From: JANXSF01 sp043745195
GTDB lineage: Bacteria > Acidobacteriota > Terriglobia > Bryobacterales > Bryobacteraceae
Direction: 5' to 3'
Length of the DNA: 64,000 nucleotides
NCBI GenBank assembly: GCA_043745195.1
Contig: JAYTTF010000100.1
Span: 7,406 to 71,405, forward strand
The first letter of the stretch is position 1. The number at the start of each line of letters is the position of its first letter. Shown piece by piece: positions 1 to 8,719 of this stretch. Made by a program: the position numbers and the translations under genes. A model generated the notes under the pieces. The model was not told the origin of the DNA. It was given only the letters and a program-made list of their open reading frames with translations, and ran no database searches.

Positions 1-2
1 AG

Positions 3-908
3 ATCACCGCCCTTGGCCATTCCGATACGGTTTGGCCCATGGGCACTCTTAAATCCATGCCTTTCCGCGAAGCTGACGGACGCTTATGGGGACCCGGTGT
101 TCTGGACATGAAAGCTGGACTGGCGTTTTTCCTTAGCGCAATGGATGCGTTGCGGGAATTGGAAGTACCCGTAGATCACAAAGTTGTTCTGCAAATCAAT
201 TCCGAAGAGGAAATTGGCAGCCCATCATCGCGGTCTCTAACGGAGCAATCGGCGCGATTATCCAAAGCGGTGCTTGTATTGGAACCAGGCACGGGCCTAA
301 CGGGAAAATTAAAAACCGCCCGTAAAGGTGTGGGTGACTACACAGTTCGAGCCATTGGAAAAGCTTCCCATGCCGGCGTCGATTTCTCAGCCGGTGCCAA
401 CGCCATCGTTGAGTTGTCCCGGCAAGTAGAAAAGATCGTAGGCTTCACTGATTTGAAGCGCGGCCTCACGGTGAGCCCCGGCGTGATTCAAGGCGGCACG
501 CGATCCAATGTAGTGCCTGCCGAAGCCACCCTTGAAGTGGATATCCGAATCGCCCGTTTGCGCGACGAGGTCGGGTTGGCCAAGAAATTCCAAGCATTGA
601 AACCCTTCGATAAGCGCTGCCGCATTGAAGTTTCCGGAGGCTTGAATCGCCCGCCCATGGAACGTTCCCCAGGTATCGCGCAACTCTACCGCTTGGCGCA
701 GAAGTTAGCTACCAACATGGGGATTCCAATTGAAGAGTCCATGACCGGGGGTGGTTCCGATGGCAACTTCACCGCAGCATTTGGAGTTCCGACCCTCGAT
801 GGATTAGGAGCCGTCGGCGAAGGCGCACATGCAGTAAATGAAAGTTTGCTGGTGAACCGCATCGCAGATCGAACCGCGCTGTTAGCTGCTTTGGTTGAGG
901 GAATTTAA
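3..908 (+). CDS. M20 family metallopeptidase, glutamate carboxypeptidase-like (5' truncated)
   Basis: The reading frame is open from base 3, so the gene starts outside the window and about 301 residues are visible. The first residues read GHSDTVWP, the first metal-binding motif of M20 (CPG2-like) peptidases, so the open frame begins inside the catalytic domain. The other ligands follow: an Asp in GVLDMKAG, the Glu pair in NSEEEIGS, a His in the dimerisation domain (SHAGVDFS) and a C-terminal His in EGAHAVNE. The enzyme would be a di-zinc hydrolase of C-terminal glutamate or a related amide. There is no sign of decay. It converges on the MATE gene with 6 bases between them. Confidence 0.9.
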   Translation: MTALGHSDTVWPMGTLKSMPFREADGRLWGPGVLDMKAGLAFFLSAMDALRELEVPVDHKVVLQINSEEEIGSPSSRSLTEQSARLSKAVLVLEPGTGLTGKLKTARKGVGDYTVRAIGKASHAGVDFSAGANAIVELSRQVEKIVGFTDLKRGLTVSPGVIQGGTRSNVVPAEATLEVDIRIARLRDEVGLAKKFQALKPFDKRCRIEVSGGLNRPPMERSPGIAQLYRLAQKLATNMGIPIEESMTGGGSDGNFTAAFGVPTLDGLGAVGEGAHAVNESLLVNRIADRTALLAALVEGI

Positions 909-914
909 AGGCGC

Positions 915-2297
915 TCAAATCCGCTGCCGTTTCCAACGCCCTTGCCGGAATAGATACAGGCTCAACAAAGCCACCGTGCATTGCGCCAGAAAAATAGCCA
1001 CAAACAAGCCGCGTTCCTGAAGCCCTGAACGTTGTGACAACATCCAGGCCAAAGGAATTTGAATCATCCAGAAGGAAACGAAATTTACTATGGTGGGTGT
1101 TCGCGTGTCTCCAGCGCCATTGAACGCTTGCATCATTGTCATGCCAAAACCTACCAATGGATAAGCGTAACAAATGAACCGCAAACAATCCGACCCGATG
1201 GCCACAACTTTCACATCGCTGCTGAAAACGCCAATTATGCGCTCCGCAAACAGGATGTAAAATAAGGCCAGGCTGGAAAGAAAAATAGAGTTGATTTTAC
1301 CGGCAGTCCAAACCGCAGCCTCAGCTCGCTCCGGTTTCTTGGCACCCAGACATTGGCCCACCAGCGTCGCAGCCGCATTGCAAAAACCCCACGATGGCAG
1401 TATGGAAAAAATAATCACCCGTATCGCTAGCGTGTAGCCGGCCAGCGCCGGAGATCCAAAAGTAGCAGCAATTCGTGCCATGCCCGTCCAACTGGCAGTA
1501 CTAATCAATATTTGCAACATTCCACTTAAGGACACTCGAAACATCCGCCACATCAAAGGAAAATCCATCACGAACTGGGAAGCCGTAATGTGAATTCGGC
1601 TAGTGCCCCGAGTCAACGACCAGAACTGATAAAGCACTCCGCATCCGCGTCCGATGAATGTACCTACGGCTGAACCCGTCACACCCATTGCTGGAAATGG
1701 CCCAATGCCAAAAATCAAAAGCGGATTCAGAACAAGGTTAATGCCATTGGCTAAGCAGAGCACGCGCATAGCAATCGCAGCGTCACCAGCCCCTCGAAAA
1801 ACAGCATTTAACAGGAACAGATAGACAACCACAATGCAGCCGCCCAGAATAATCCGCGTGTAAGTGGAATTTTCAAGCACTCCCGCCTCGGCGCCCATCA
1901 ATTGCAGCAAGTCCCGACCAAATACAGCGCCGATTGCACCTAGAATAATAGAAACAAACAACCCGATATAGATGGCTTGCACTGCGCCCTTTGCAGCACC
2001 CGCATTGTCTTTTTCGCCAATGCGCCGCGCCACAAATGCCGTGGTGGAAAAAGCAAGCCCCATGGCGATTGCAAAAACTGTGGTCAGTAGCCCTTCCGTC
2101 AAACCAACTGTAGCCACTGCATCGGAGCCAAGCCGTGAAACCCAGAAAACATCCACGATCGCAAACAGCGATTCCATGATCATTTCCAGCACCATGGGAA
2201 TCGCAAGCAAAGTGATTGCCTTCGGCAGGCTCCCTTCGGTGTAGTCGCGGCGGCCACCGTGAATGGCTTCTTTCACGGTGGCCCAAATTTGGTTCAT
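915..2297 (-). CDS. MATE family efflux transporter
   Basis: The 460-residue polytopic protein has the two six-helix halves of MATE exporters, with the typical N-terminal segment LPKAITLLAIPMVLEMIMES and the conserved VDVFWVSRLG in helix 2. MATE proteins export cationic drugs or metabolites using Na+ or H+ gradients across the inner membrane; the substrate here cannot be told. The start ATG lies one base after the bipA stop, with AAGGGTAAG as its ribosome-binding region, so the two genes are almost certainly co-translated. Length is normal for the family. Confidence 0.93.
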   Translation of the reverse strand: MNQIWATVKEAIHGGRRDYTEGSLPKAITLLAIPMVLEMIMESLFAIVDVFWVSRLGSDAVATVGLTEGLLTTVFAIAMGLAFSTTAFVARRIGEKDNAGAAKGAVQAIYIGLFVSIILGAIGAVFGRDLLQLMGAEAGVLENSTYTRIILGGCIVVVYLFLLNAVFRGAGDAAIAMRVLCLANGINLVLNPLLIFGIGPFPAMGVTGSAVGTFIGRGCGVLYQFWSLTRGTSRIHITASQFVMDFPLMWRMFRVSLSGMLQILISTASWTGMARIAATFGSPALAGYTLAIRVIIFSILPSWGFCNAAATLVGQCLGAKKPERAEAAVWTAGKINSIFLSSLALFYILFAERIIGVFSSDVKVVAIGSDCLRFICYAYPLVGFGMTMMQAFNGAGDTRTPTIVNFVSFWMIQIPLAWMLSQRSGLQERGLFVAIFLAQCTVALLSLYLFRQGRWKRQRI

Positions 2298-2298
2298 C

Positions 2299-4113
2299 TT
2301 ACCCTTGCGATTGTTTTTTCGGACGTTGGTTTTCTTTGAGAATCTTCATGCGCAACCGGATCGATTTCGGAGTCACTTCCACCATTTCATCGTCGCCAAT
2401 ATACTCAATCGCCTGTTCCAGATTCAGCAGTCTTGGTGGCACCAAACGGATGGCTTCGTCGGAACTGGAAGCACGCATATTCGTCAGCTTCTTTTCTTTG
2501 ACAATGTTCACATCCAGATTGTTTTCACGGGAATGTTCGCCAACAATCATGCCTTCGTAAACTTCCGTAGCCGGTTCCACAAACATCTCGCCGCGTTCCT
2601 GCAAATTGTAAATTGCATAGCCGGTTGTAACACCGGAACGATCCGCAATTAACGATCCAGTAGGCCGCATTGGAATGTCGCCCTGCCAGTCAATGTAGCC
2701 GTGGAAGAGCGCATTCATAATGGCTGTACCCCGTGTATCGGTAAGCAGTTCACTGCGCAAACCAATCAGACCGCGCGAAGGAATTTCAAATTCCATGCGC
2801 ACGCGACCCGAACCATTATTCACCATCTTGGTCATCTTGCCTTTACGGCGGCCAAGCTTATCCATCGCCACGCCAACAAAGGCTTCCGGCAAATCGATCA
2901 CCAGAACTTCCTGCGGTTCCTGCAGCTTACCGTTCACAGAACGAGTAATGATTTCCGGCTTGCCCACCATCATCTCGAAACCTTCGCGGCGCATCATTTC
3001 CACCAGAATCGCCAACTGCAATTCGCCGCGCCCGGCCACCCGGAATGCATCCGGCCCACCGGCCTCGGTCACTTTAATTGAAACGTTTGTGAGTAGTTCT
3101 TTGTCCAACCGGTCCCGCAGATTTCGCGAAGTTACGTACGTCCCTTCTCTTCCGACAAATGGCGAAGTATTGATGGTGAACATCATCGCGATGGTCGGTT
3201 CATCAATCTGAATTACGGGCAACGGTTGAGGATCTTCCGCACTGGTAACCGTTTCACCAATCGTGATTCCTTCCACGCCCGCAATGGCAACAATGTCGCC
3301 CGGGTGAGCATCGGTTTCTTCAACCTTCTTCAAACCTTCAAAGGTGTAAAGCTTGGTAATACGCGTCTTTTGAATGCTGCCGTCCAGCTTCACAATGGCT
3401 ACTTCGTCGCCGTGCTTCAACCGGCCATTGAATACGCGGCCGATGGCCATGCGCCCCAAATATTCGCTGTAATCAAGATTGGCAACCAGCAGTTGCAATA
3501 CTTTATCCGGATCCCCTTTGGGCGGTGGAATGGCACTGAGAATGGTATCGAACAGCGGTCGTAAATCCTCCGCCTCATCTTCCATCTTCAACTTCGCCAA
3601 ACCATTTTTCGCAACCGTGTAGATGATCGGGAAATCCAACTGATCTTCTTTAGCGTCCAAATCAATGAACAAGTCATAGACTTCATTGATCACTTCCTGA
3701 ACACGGGCATCAGGGCGATCAATCTTGTTAATTACAACCACAGGCGTTAGGCCGGCTTCAAGAGCCTTGCCCAATACGTAACGGGTTTGCGGCAACGGGC
3801 CTTCGCTGGCATCAACCAGCAGCATTACGCCGTCAACAATTTTCAATGCGCGTTCTACTTCGCCGCCAAAATCACTATGGCCTGGGGTGTCTACAATGTT
3901 AATTTTGGTGCCCTTGTAATGCACTCCAGTAGTCTTGGCAAGAATGGTGATACCACGTTCCCGCTCAAGGTCATTGGAATCCATCACACGGTCGGCAATG
4001 TTTTCGTTGGCACGGTAAATGCCGCTCTGACGGAACATTGCATCTACTAGCGTGGTCTTGCCGTGGTCGACGTGCGCAATGATAGCGATGTTACGGATAT
4101 TCTCGGTTGAAAT
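2299..4113 (-). CDS. typA: Ribosome-associated GTPase BipA/TypA, apparent ATT start
   Basis: BipA is a translational GTPase of the EF-G type involved in 50S assembly and stress or cold growth. The P-loop AHVDHGKT, switch II DTPGH and the NKID motif are all present. The first in-frame ATG (4038) lies downstream of the P-loop and cannot be the start. Reading upstream gives NIRNIAIIAHVDHGKTTLVD up to an in-frame stop at 4132-4134, with no ATG, GTG or TTG between. An AAGGAG box at 4122-4127 sits 8 bases before ATT at 4111-4113. Starting there gives 604 residues, close to the 607 of E. coli BipA. The alternatives are an ATC at 4117-4119, too close to the box, or a base error at an original ATG. 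Confidence 0.93.
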   Translation of the reverse strand: MSTENIRNIAIIAHVDHGKTTLVDAMFRQSGIYRANENIADRVMDSNDLERERGITILAKTTGVHYKGTKINIVDTPGHSDFGGEVERALKIVDGVMLLVDASEGPLPQTRYVLGKALEAGLTPVVVINKIDRPDARVQEVINEVYDLFIDLDAKEDQLDFPIIYTVAKNGLAKLKMEDEAEDLRPLFDTILSAIPPPKGDPDKVLQLLVANLDYSEYLGRMAIGRVFNGRLKHGDEVAIVKLDGSIQKTRITKLYTFEGLKKVEETDAHPGDIVAIAGVEGITIGETVTSAEDPQPLPVIQIDEPTIAMMFTINTSPFVGREGTYVTSRNLRDRLDKELLTNVSIKVTEAGGPDAFRVAGRGELQLAILVEMMRREGFEMMVGKPEIITRSVNGKLQEPQEVLVIDLPEAFVGVAMDKLGRRKGKMTKMVNNGSGRVRMEFEIPSRGLIGLRSELLTDTRGTAIMNALFHGYIDWQGDIPMRPTGSLIADRSGVTTGYAIYNLQERGEMFVEPATEVYEGMIVGEHSRENNLDVNIVKEKKLTNMRASSSDEAIRLVPPRLLNLEQAIEYIGDDEMVEVTPKSIRLRMKILKENQRPKKQSQG

Positions 4114-4121
4114 GGCGATAG

Positions 4122-4127
4122 CTCCTT
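4122..4127 (-). promoter_or_regulatory. Ribosome-binding site deciding the bipA start
   Basis: On the minus strand the sequence is AAGGAG, followed by 8 bases and then ATT. It is the only strong Shine-Dalgarno sequence near the beginning of the bipA frame, so it supports initiation at the non-standard ATT codon. Confidence 0.75.
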
Positions 4128-4165
4128 GGGATTACAACAGGGTTACAGATCTCGATGGGATTGTT

Positions 4166-4624
4166 CTATACTAGTTTCTCACGAAACTCACCCAAAATGG
4201 TTTCCAGTCTTTCCCGCATCGCTTTTGCCATGCGCGGATCTTCGCCCCCAGTAGTCGCCGCAATCTGCAAATTCCCATCCCGAACTCGCGCTGGAACTAA
4301 AAAGCCACATTCCTCTGGAGCATCGGCAACATTCACCCAAACGCCAGCCGCCTTGCACTTCAACGCAATTTCAGCATTCACTGCACGGCTATTGGTTGCT
4401 GCGAATACCAGTGTTTTCCCACGTAGATCTGTCGACCGGAATCGGCGCTTTGCCCACACAACCTTAAGCTTCAACATTTCCTCTTCAACACCTTCCGGAG
4501 CCACAACCGTCACCCGCGCCCCTGCTTCCACCAGCCCTCGAGCCTTGCGTACAGCCACCGGCCCAGCTCCAACCACAAGCACCGAAAGGCCCTCTAAATT
4601 AAGAAAAACAGGGTAATAAATCAT
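4166..4624 (-). CDS. Precorrin-2 dehydrogenase (siroheme synthase N-terminal type)
   Basis: The 152-residue protein begins with YYPVFLNLEGLSVLVVGAGPVAVRKA, split here as the leader MIYYPVFLNLEG and the NAD-binding VGAGPVAVRKA. This is the signature of the Met8p/CysG-N family, which oxidises precorrin-2 to sirohydrochlorin with NAD+. The later segments FAATNSRAVN and PEECGFLVPA are also family hallmarks. The C-terminal dimerisation part is short, so this is the stand-alone form without the methyltransferase. It lies 52 bases upstream of bipA in the same direction and is divergent from der with 22 bases between. No other siroheme or nitrite/sulfite reductase gene is nearby. Confidence 0.88.
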   Translation of the reverse strand: MIYYPVFLNLEGLSVLVVGAGPVAVRKARGLVEAGARVTVVAPEGVEEEMLKLKVVWAKRRFRSTDLRGKTLVFAATNSRAVNAEIALKCKAAGVWVNVADAPEECGFLVPARVRDGNLQIAATTGGEDPRMAKAMRERLETILGEFREKLV

Positions 4625-4646
4625 GTGAATGCTATCCTGATGTTAC

Positions 4647-5987
4647 ATGGTTGATTTAGAAAACATTCCGGTTGAAGCTGAAGGTCCCCTACCTTCCATT
4701 GTAATTGTGGGGCGGCCGAACGTCGGAAAATCAACTTTGTTCAACGCAATTTTGGGCAACCGCCGTTCCATTGTTGGCGACGAACCGGGCATTACTCGCG
4801 ACCGTATCATCGGCGATGCCGCCTACGACGGGCGCAAATATCAGTTGATTGATACCGGCGGCATCATCCCCAATGATGAAGAATTGATCCCCACTCAAAT
4901 CCTGAAGCAGGCGCGCGTTGCGCTGGATGATGCAATCCACATTATTTTTCTAATCGATGGCCGCACTGAGATCACTTCCGCTGATCGCGATTTAGCCGTA
5001 ATGCTGAAGCGGCTCGGGAAACCCGTGGCGCTGGCCGTCAACAAAATTGACAGCTTCAAGAATGAAAATCTACTTCATGGCTTTCACGAGTTGGGATTTG
5101 AAGACATCTTCCCCGTATCCGCTGAACACCGTCAGGGCCTGGATGATTTGCTCAGTTGCGTAACCCAAAACATCCCCGTAACAGAAGATACTCCAGTTGG
5201 GCTCGATAAACACAAGCGCATTAAGGTGGCCATCATCGGCCGCCCGAATGTAGGGAAATCCACTTTGCTGAACGCCTTCATCGGTACAGAGCGTTCCATT
5301 GTTTCACCTATTGCCGGCACCACTCGCGACACTGTGGATGAAAGCATCATTGAAAACGGCGTGGAATTCATGTTCATGGATACCGCCGGTATCAGACGCA
5401 AAGGCAAGACCAAGGAGATGGCCGAAAAGCTGAGCGTGGTAATGGCCCTGCGCCATATCCGCATGGCTCACGTGGTGATGATCATAGTGGATGCTACCGA
5501 GGGCATGGTGGCCCTCGATGCCACCATTGCAGGTTATGCCCACGAAGAAGGCCGCGCCATTATCATCGTCGCCAACAAGTGGGACGCAGTGGTCGATAAA
5601 TCGAAACAAAAGTTTGAGGAAGAAATTCGCGAAGAGTTGAAGTTCCTTGAATATGCCCAAACTGCCTACATCAGCGCCAAGCTGAATCGTGGCGTAAGGG
5701 GGCTATTCAACATGATTCAAATCGCCTACGATTCCGCTTCCTACCGCGTTGGCACAGGCGCTTTGAATCGCTTTGCCACATCGCTGGTTTTGGAACCGGA
5801 TGTACGAATCAAGTACATTACCCAGGCCTGCATCCGCCCTCCAACATTTGTGGTTTTCACCGACAAGCGCAACTCGCTTCACTTTTCAGCCGAACGAAAT
5901 CTGGTCAATCGCATTCGCCGTGCCTTTGGATTCAAAGGTACGCCAATCGTTATCAAGAGCCGCTACAACCCTCGAAAGAAGCGATAG
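4647..5987 (+). CDS. der: Ribosome biogenesis GTPase Der (EngA)
   Basis: Der carries two tandem GTPase domains followed by a KH-like domain and acts in 50S subunit maturation. Both P-loops read GRPNVGKST, near residues 22 and 198. The switch II motifs DTGG and DTAG and the NKID and NKWD specificity motifs are present. The C-terminus is basic (SRYNPRKKR), as is usual. The 446 residues match the family. The start ATG has no strong Shine-Dalgarno sequence in the 22-base gap to the divergent siroheme gene, so the start is chosen from homology to the usual N-terminus before the first P-loop. Confidence 0.97.
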   Translation: MVDLENIPVEAEGPLPSIVIVGRPNVGKSTLFNAILGNRRSIVGDEPGITRDRIIGDAAYDGRKYQLIDTGGIIPNDEELIPTQILKQARVALDDAIHIIFLIDGRTEITSADRDLAVMLKRLGKPVALAVNKIDSFKNENLLHGFHELGFEDIFPVSAEHRQGLDDLLSCVTQNIPVTEDTPVGLDKHKRIKVAIIGRPNVGKSTLLNAFIGTERSIVSPIAGTTRDTVDESIIENGVEFMFMDTAGIRRKGKTKEMAEKLSVVMALRHIRMAHVVMIIVDATEGMVALDATIAGYAHEEGRAIIIVANKWDAVVDKSKQKFEEEIREELKFLEYAQTAYISAKLNRGVRGLFNMIQIAYDSASYRVGTGALNRFATSLVLEPDVRIKYITQACIRPPTFVVFTDKRNSLHFSAERNLVNRIRRAFGFKGTPIVIKSRYNPRKKR

Positions 5988-5996
5988 CCGGAAGGC

Positions 5997-7427
5997 TTAC
6001 CAAATCCCAATCAGCTTCCACCATCCAAATCCGATGGTGGACCAAATCAACAGATTCACCACCGAAACAACGAACCCAACCCGCCACCAATCTTTGAAGC
6101 TGACGTAATCCTGGGCAAAAAACATGGGCGATGGTGTAGTTCCATAGTGCGTCAGCCCTGCCGATAAATTCACGAAACACGCAAACGCATAGCAAACCAA
6201 TCCAATAGGAGCTCCCTGCGCTTTTAACACCGCCACAAACGGCGTGTACATAGCAAGCAAGTGCGCCGTAATGCTAGCTAATCCGTAGTGCGTATAAAAG
6301 TAAATCAGCAAGGCTGAGGCAAACAAAATCGGCCAGGGCTGCGTTCCAAACATACCAACAACACCATTGGCGAACAGTGTTGTGACCCCCGTTTCATTCA
6401 GAATTTTTCCCAAATTCACTAACCCGCCATACCAGACAAACATGTCCCATGCCGTTTTTTCAGCCCGAACATCCTCCCACTTCAGAACACCCATCAAAAG
6501 CAAAGCACCACAGCCAACCAGTGCTGTTACGGTAATGTCCATTTGGTGCCAGGTTCCCTTGGTAACCCACAACGTGCAGACAACCACAAATACAACTGCC
6601 AGAATCTTTTCGTGATTCGACATGCCGCCCATGGCATTTAATTCACTAGTGGCAAACTCCCGTGCAGCAGGAGTCTTGCGAATTAACGGCGGAGACATTC
6701 GCATCACCACCCACGGAATCACAGCCATCGATACAAGTCCCGGAACTATCCCCGCCATAAACCAACCGCCCACGGTCATGGTAAAACCCTGCTCTTTGGC
6801 CATTCCCGCCGCGATTGGATTCGATGCCTGCCCCGTAAAGAACATGGCGCACGTGACGCAAATACTTTGGTAGACGGCCATCATCAAATAGCGCCCCAGC
6901 ACATTGGCCGTAGCACCTGGGGACGATCCGTAGAGCTCCGCAATCGATCGCACAATCGGCAGAATCACACCACCGGAGCGCGCCCCATTGGAAGGAATAA
7001 TTCCCGCCAGTGAAAAGTCCGAAAGTGCCAGTGCATAGGTAACACCGATAGATGTCCTGCCAAAAATCCGCACAAAGAACAATGCTATGCGCCTTGCCAA
7101 CCCGGTGTTGATCAGCGCTCGGGAAATGAAAAATGCAGCCATTACCAACCAAACAGTAGGATCAGCATAGCCCGCCAATGCTTTGGCAATGGGAACCCCG
7201 CCGACGATAGTGGATAGCGTCACGCAAACCAACACGAAGGCCCCGCCAGGCATGGGCTCAAGCATCAGGCCCAACACCATGGCAATAAATAAACCAGTAA
7301 ATTGCCAACCCTCCTGCTTCATGCTGACGGGTTTTGGAATCACATAAGAAAAAATGAGGTAGACAGCAATAAGGATTGCAAACGATGCGATCCGGCGATT
7401 CGAGGACTGCGGAGTATTCTCAGACAC
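5997..7427 (-). CDS. DASS (SLC13-type) anion:Na+/dicarboxylate transporter
   Basis: The 476-residue membrane protein has about a dozen hydrophobic helices. It shows the SNGARSGGVILPI segment and the C-terminal LTHYGTTPSPMFFAQDYV block of the divalent anion/Na+ symporter family (CitT and 2-oxoglutarate/malate translocator group). Such proteins move di- or tricarboxylates or sulfate across the inner membrane. The exact substrate cannot be read from the sequence. The gene converges on der with only nine bases between them. Confidence 0.9.
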   Translation of the reverse strand: MSENTPQSSNRRIASFAILIAVYLIFSYVIPKPVSMKQEGWQFTGLFIAMVLGLMLEPMPGGAFVLVCVTLSTIVGGVPIAKALAGYADPTVWLVMAAFFISRALINTGLARRIALFFVRIFGRTSIGVTYALALSDFSLAGIIPSNGARSGGVILPIVRSIAELYGSSPGATANVLGRYLMMAVYQSICVTCAMFFTGQASNPIAAGMAKEQGFTMTVGGWFMAGIVPGLVSMAVIPWVVMRMSPPLIRKTPAAREFATSELNAMGGMSNHEKILAVVFVVVCTLWVTKGTWHQMDITVTALVGCGALLLMGVLKWEDVRAEKTAWDMFVWYGGLVNLGKILNETGVTTLFANGVVGMFGTQPWPILFASALLIYFYTHYGLASITAHLLAMYTPFVAVLKAQGAPIGLVCYAFACFVNLSAGLTHYGTTPSPMFFAQDYVSFKDWWRVGFVVSVVNLLIWSTIGFGWWKLIGIW

Positions 7428-7591
7428 TAACGGGCCATCATACCATCCCCACCCACCTGTCTATCCTGAATAGGCCGATTACGTTTTGACCGTCTACAAA
7501 TATGGACCGGTTCAGTGGATTTTTCTGACCCTTTTTTCCCAACTTTGAATGGGATACTCAACTCACATCCAAATTACTCAAGGAGCTTCCT

Positions 7592-8719
7592 TTGCGAAGA
7601 ACCAAATCCATGCTGGCCCTGGTGGCCGCATGCTTTACGCCATTACTGTCGGCCGACGTCATTATTCCTTCTTACCGTGTTACAAGTCTGGGGACACTTG
7701 GTGGAACGTCCAGCGCAGCCTATTCAATCAACAACTTTGGAGTGGCAGCTGGTGTTGCCACCAACGCTTCGGGTCAGGAAACAGCTTTTACTCATAACGG
7801 CCTTGTGATGACGGCTTTGCCGTCTGGCAGTGGTGCGATTATGAGCAGTGGTGCCCGCATCAATGATCGTGGAGAAATAGCGGGCACCACTTTTTTTAAC
7901 GGATCCAGCCAGGCAACAATTTGGAACGGGGAGGCTCAATATCTATCGAACTTTGCCTTCGGTTACGGCGGTGCAACCAGCATCAACAACAAAGGTCAAG
8001 TGGCAGGAAATTCGCAATTTGCCGATGGCCACGGCGAAGCGTTCCTTTGGGATGGTTCCCAGATGCAAGCCTTGGGATTGCTTCCTGGTGGAGATTGGAG
8101 TTCCGCTAATTCCCTGAATTTTTCCGGACAGGTTGTAGGCTCTGCTACCAATGCGAACGGCAACTTCCGCGCATTCAGTTGGACCGCAAACAGTGGCCTT
8201 ACTCAAATAGGAACCCTGGGAGGGCGCAATAGTTACGCACTTGATGTCAACGATGCCGGTACCATTGTCGGGAGTTCGCAAGTGCCCTACGGGTGGACCC
8301 ACGCCTTCCAATATATCGCTGGAGCCATGCGCGATTTAGGTACCTTGGGCGGCGGGAATAGTTACGGCTACGGCTTGAATAGTGCTAACGATGTGGTTGG
8401 ATATTCCGATACCGCCGAAGGTCTGAACCGGGCATTCCTTTTCCGCAATGGCGCGCTGGTCGACTTGAATGGATACCTGTTGAACAACCCAGGTTGGGTT
8501 CTGGAACAGGCTTACGACATTAACGATCAAGGCCAAATTGTCGGCGTAGGAACATTCAATGGCTTGCGAACGGCATTCCGGTTAGATCCATTGGCACCGC
8601 AACTACCAATGAGCATCTCACCGGGTCCATCCTCCATTGCAACTCCAGAACCCTCCACCCTACTTGCATTTCTATGTGCCGGTGCTGCTGCGGTAGTCAG
8701 CCGCTTCAAAATCAGCTAA
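7592..8719 (+). CDS. Secreted HAF-repeat protein with PEP-CTERM sorting signal
   Basis: The protein starts with a short signal peptide (RRTKSMLALVAACFTPLLSA) and ends in a PEP-CTERM signal: ATPEPSTLL, a hydrophobic helix and SRFKIS. Between them are about seven HAF-type repeats, each built around LGTLGG, SINNxGxVAG and AFxWxxG. These probably form a beta-propeller-like extracellular domain. PEP-CTERM proteins are recognised by an exosortase and tied to exopolysaccharide; no exosortase is in this window. TTG at 7592 is preferred because AAGGAG at 7580-7585 is six bases upstream; ATG at 7610 is the alternative. The ligand or role is unknown. Its stop codon overlaps the stop of the convergent TenA-DUF1080 gene. 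Confidence 0.88.
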   Translation: MRRTKSMLALVAACFTPLLSADVIIPSYRVTSLGTLGGTSSAAYSINNFGVAAGVATNASGQETAFTHNGLVMTALPSGSGAIMSSGARINDRGEIAGTTFFNGSSQATIWNGEAQYLSNFAFGYGGATSINNKGQVAGNSQFADGHGEAFLWDGSQMQALGLLPGGDWSSANSLNFSGQVVGSATNANGNFRAFSWTANSGLTQIGTLGGRNSYALDVNDAGTIVGSSQVPYGWTHAFQYIAGAMRDLGTLGGGNSYGYGLNSANDVVGYSDTAEGLNRAFLFRNGALVDLNGYLLNNPGWVLEQAYDINDQGQIVGVGTFNGLRTAFRLDPLAPQLPMSISPGPSSIATPEPSTLLAFLCAGAAAVVSRFKIS

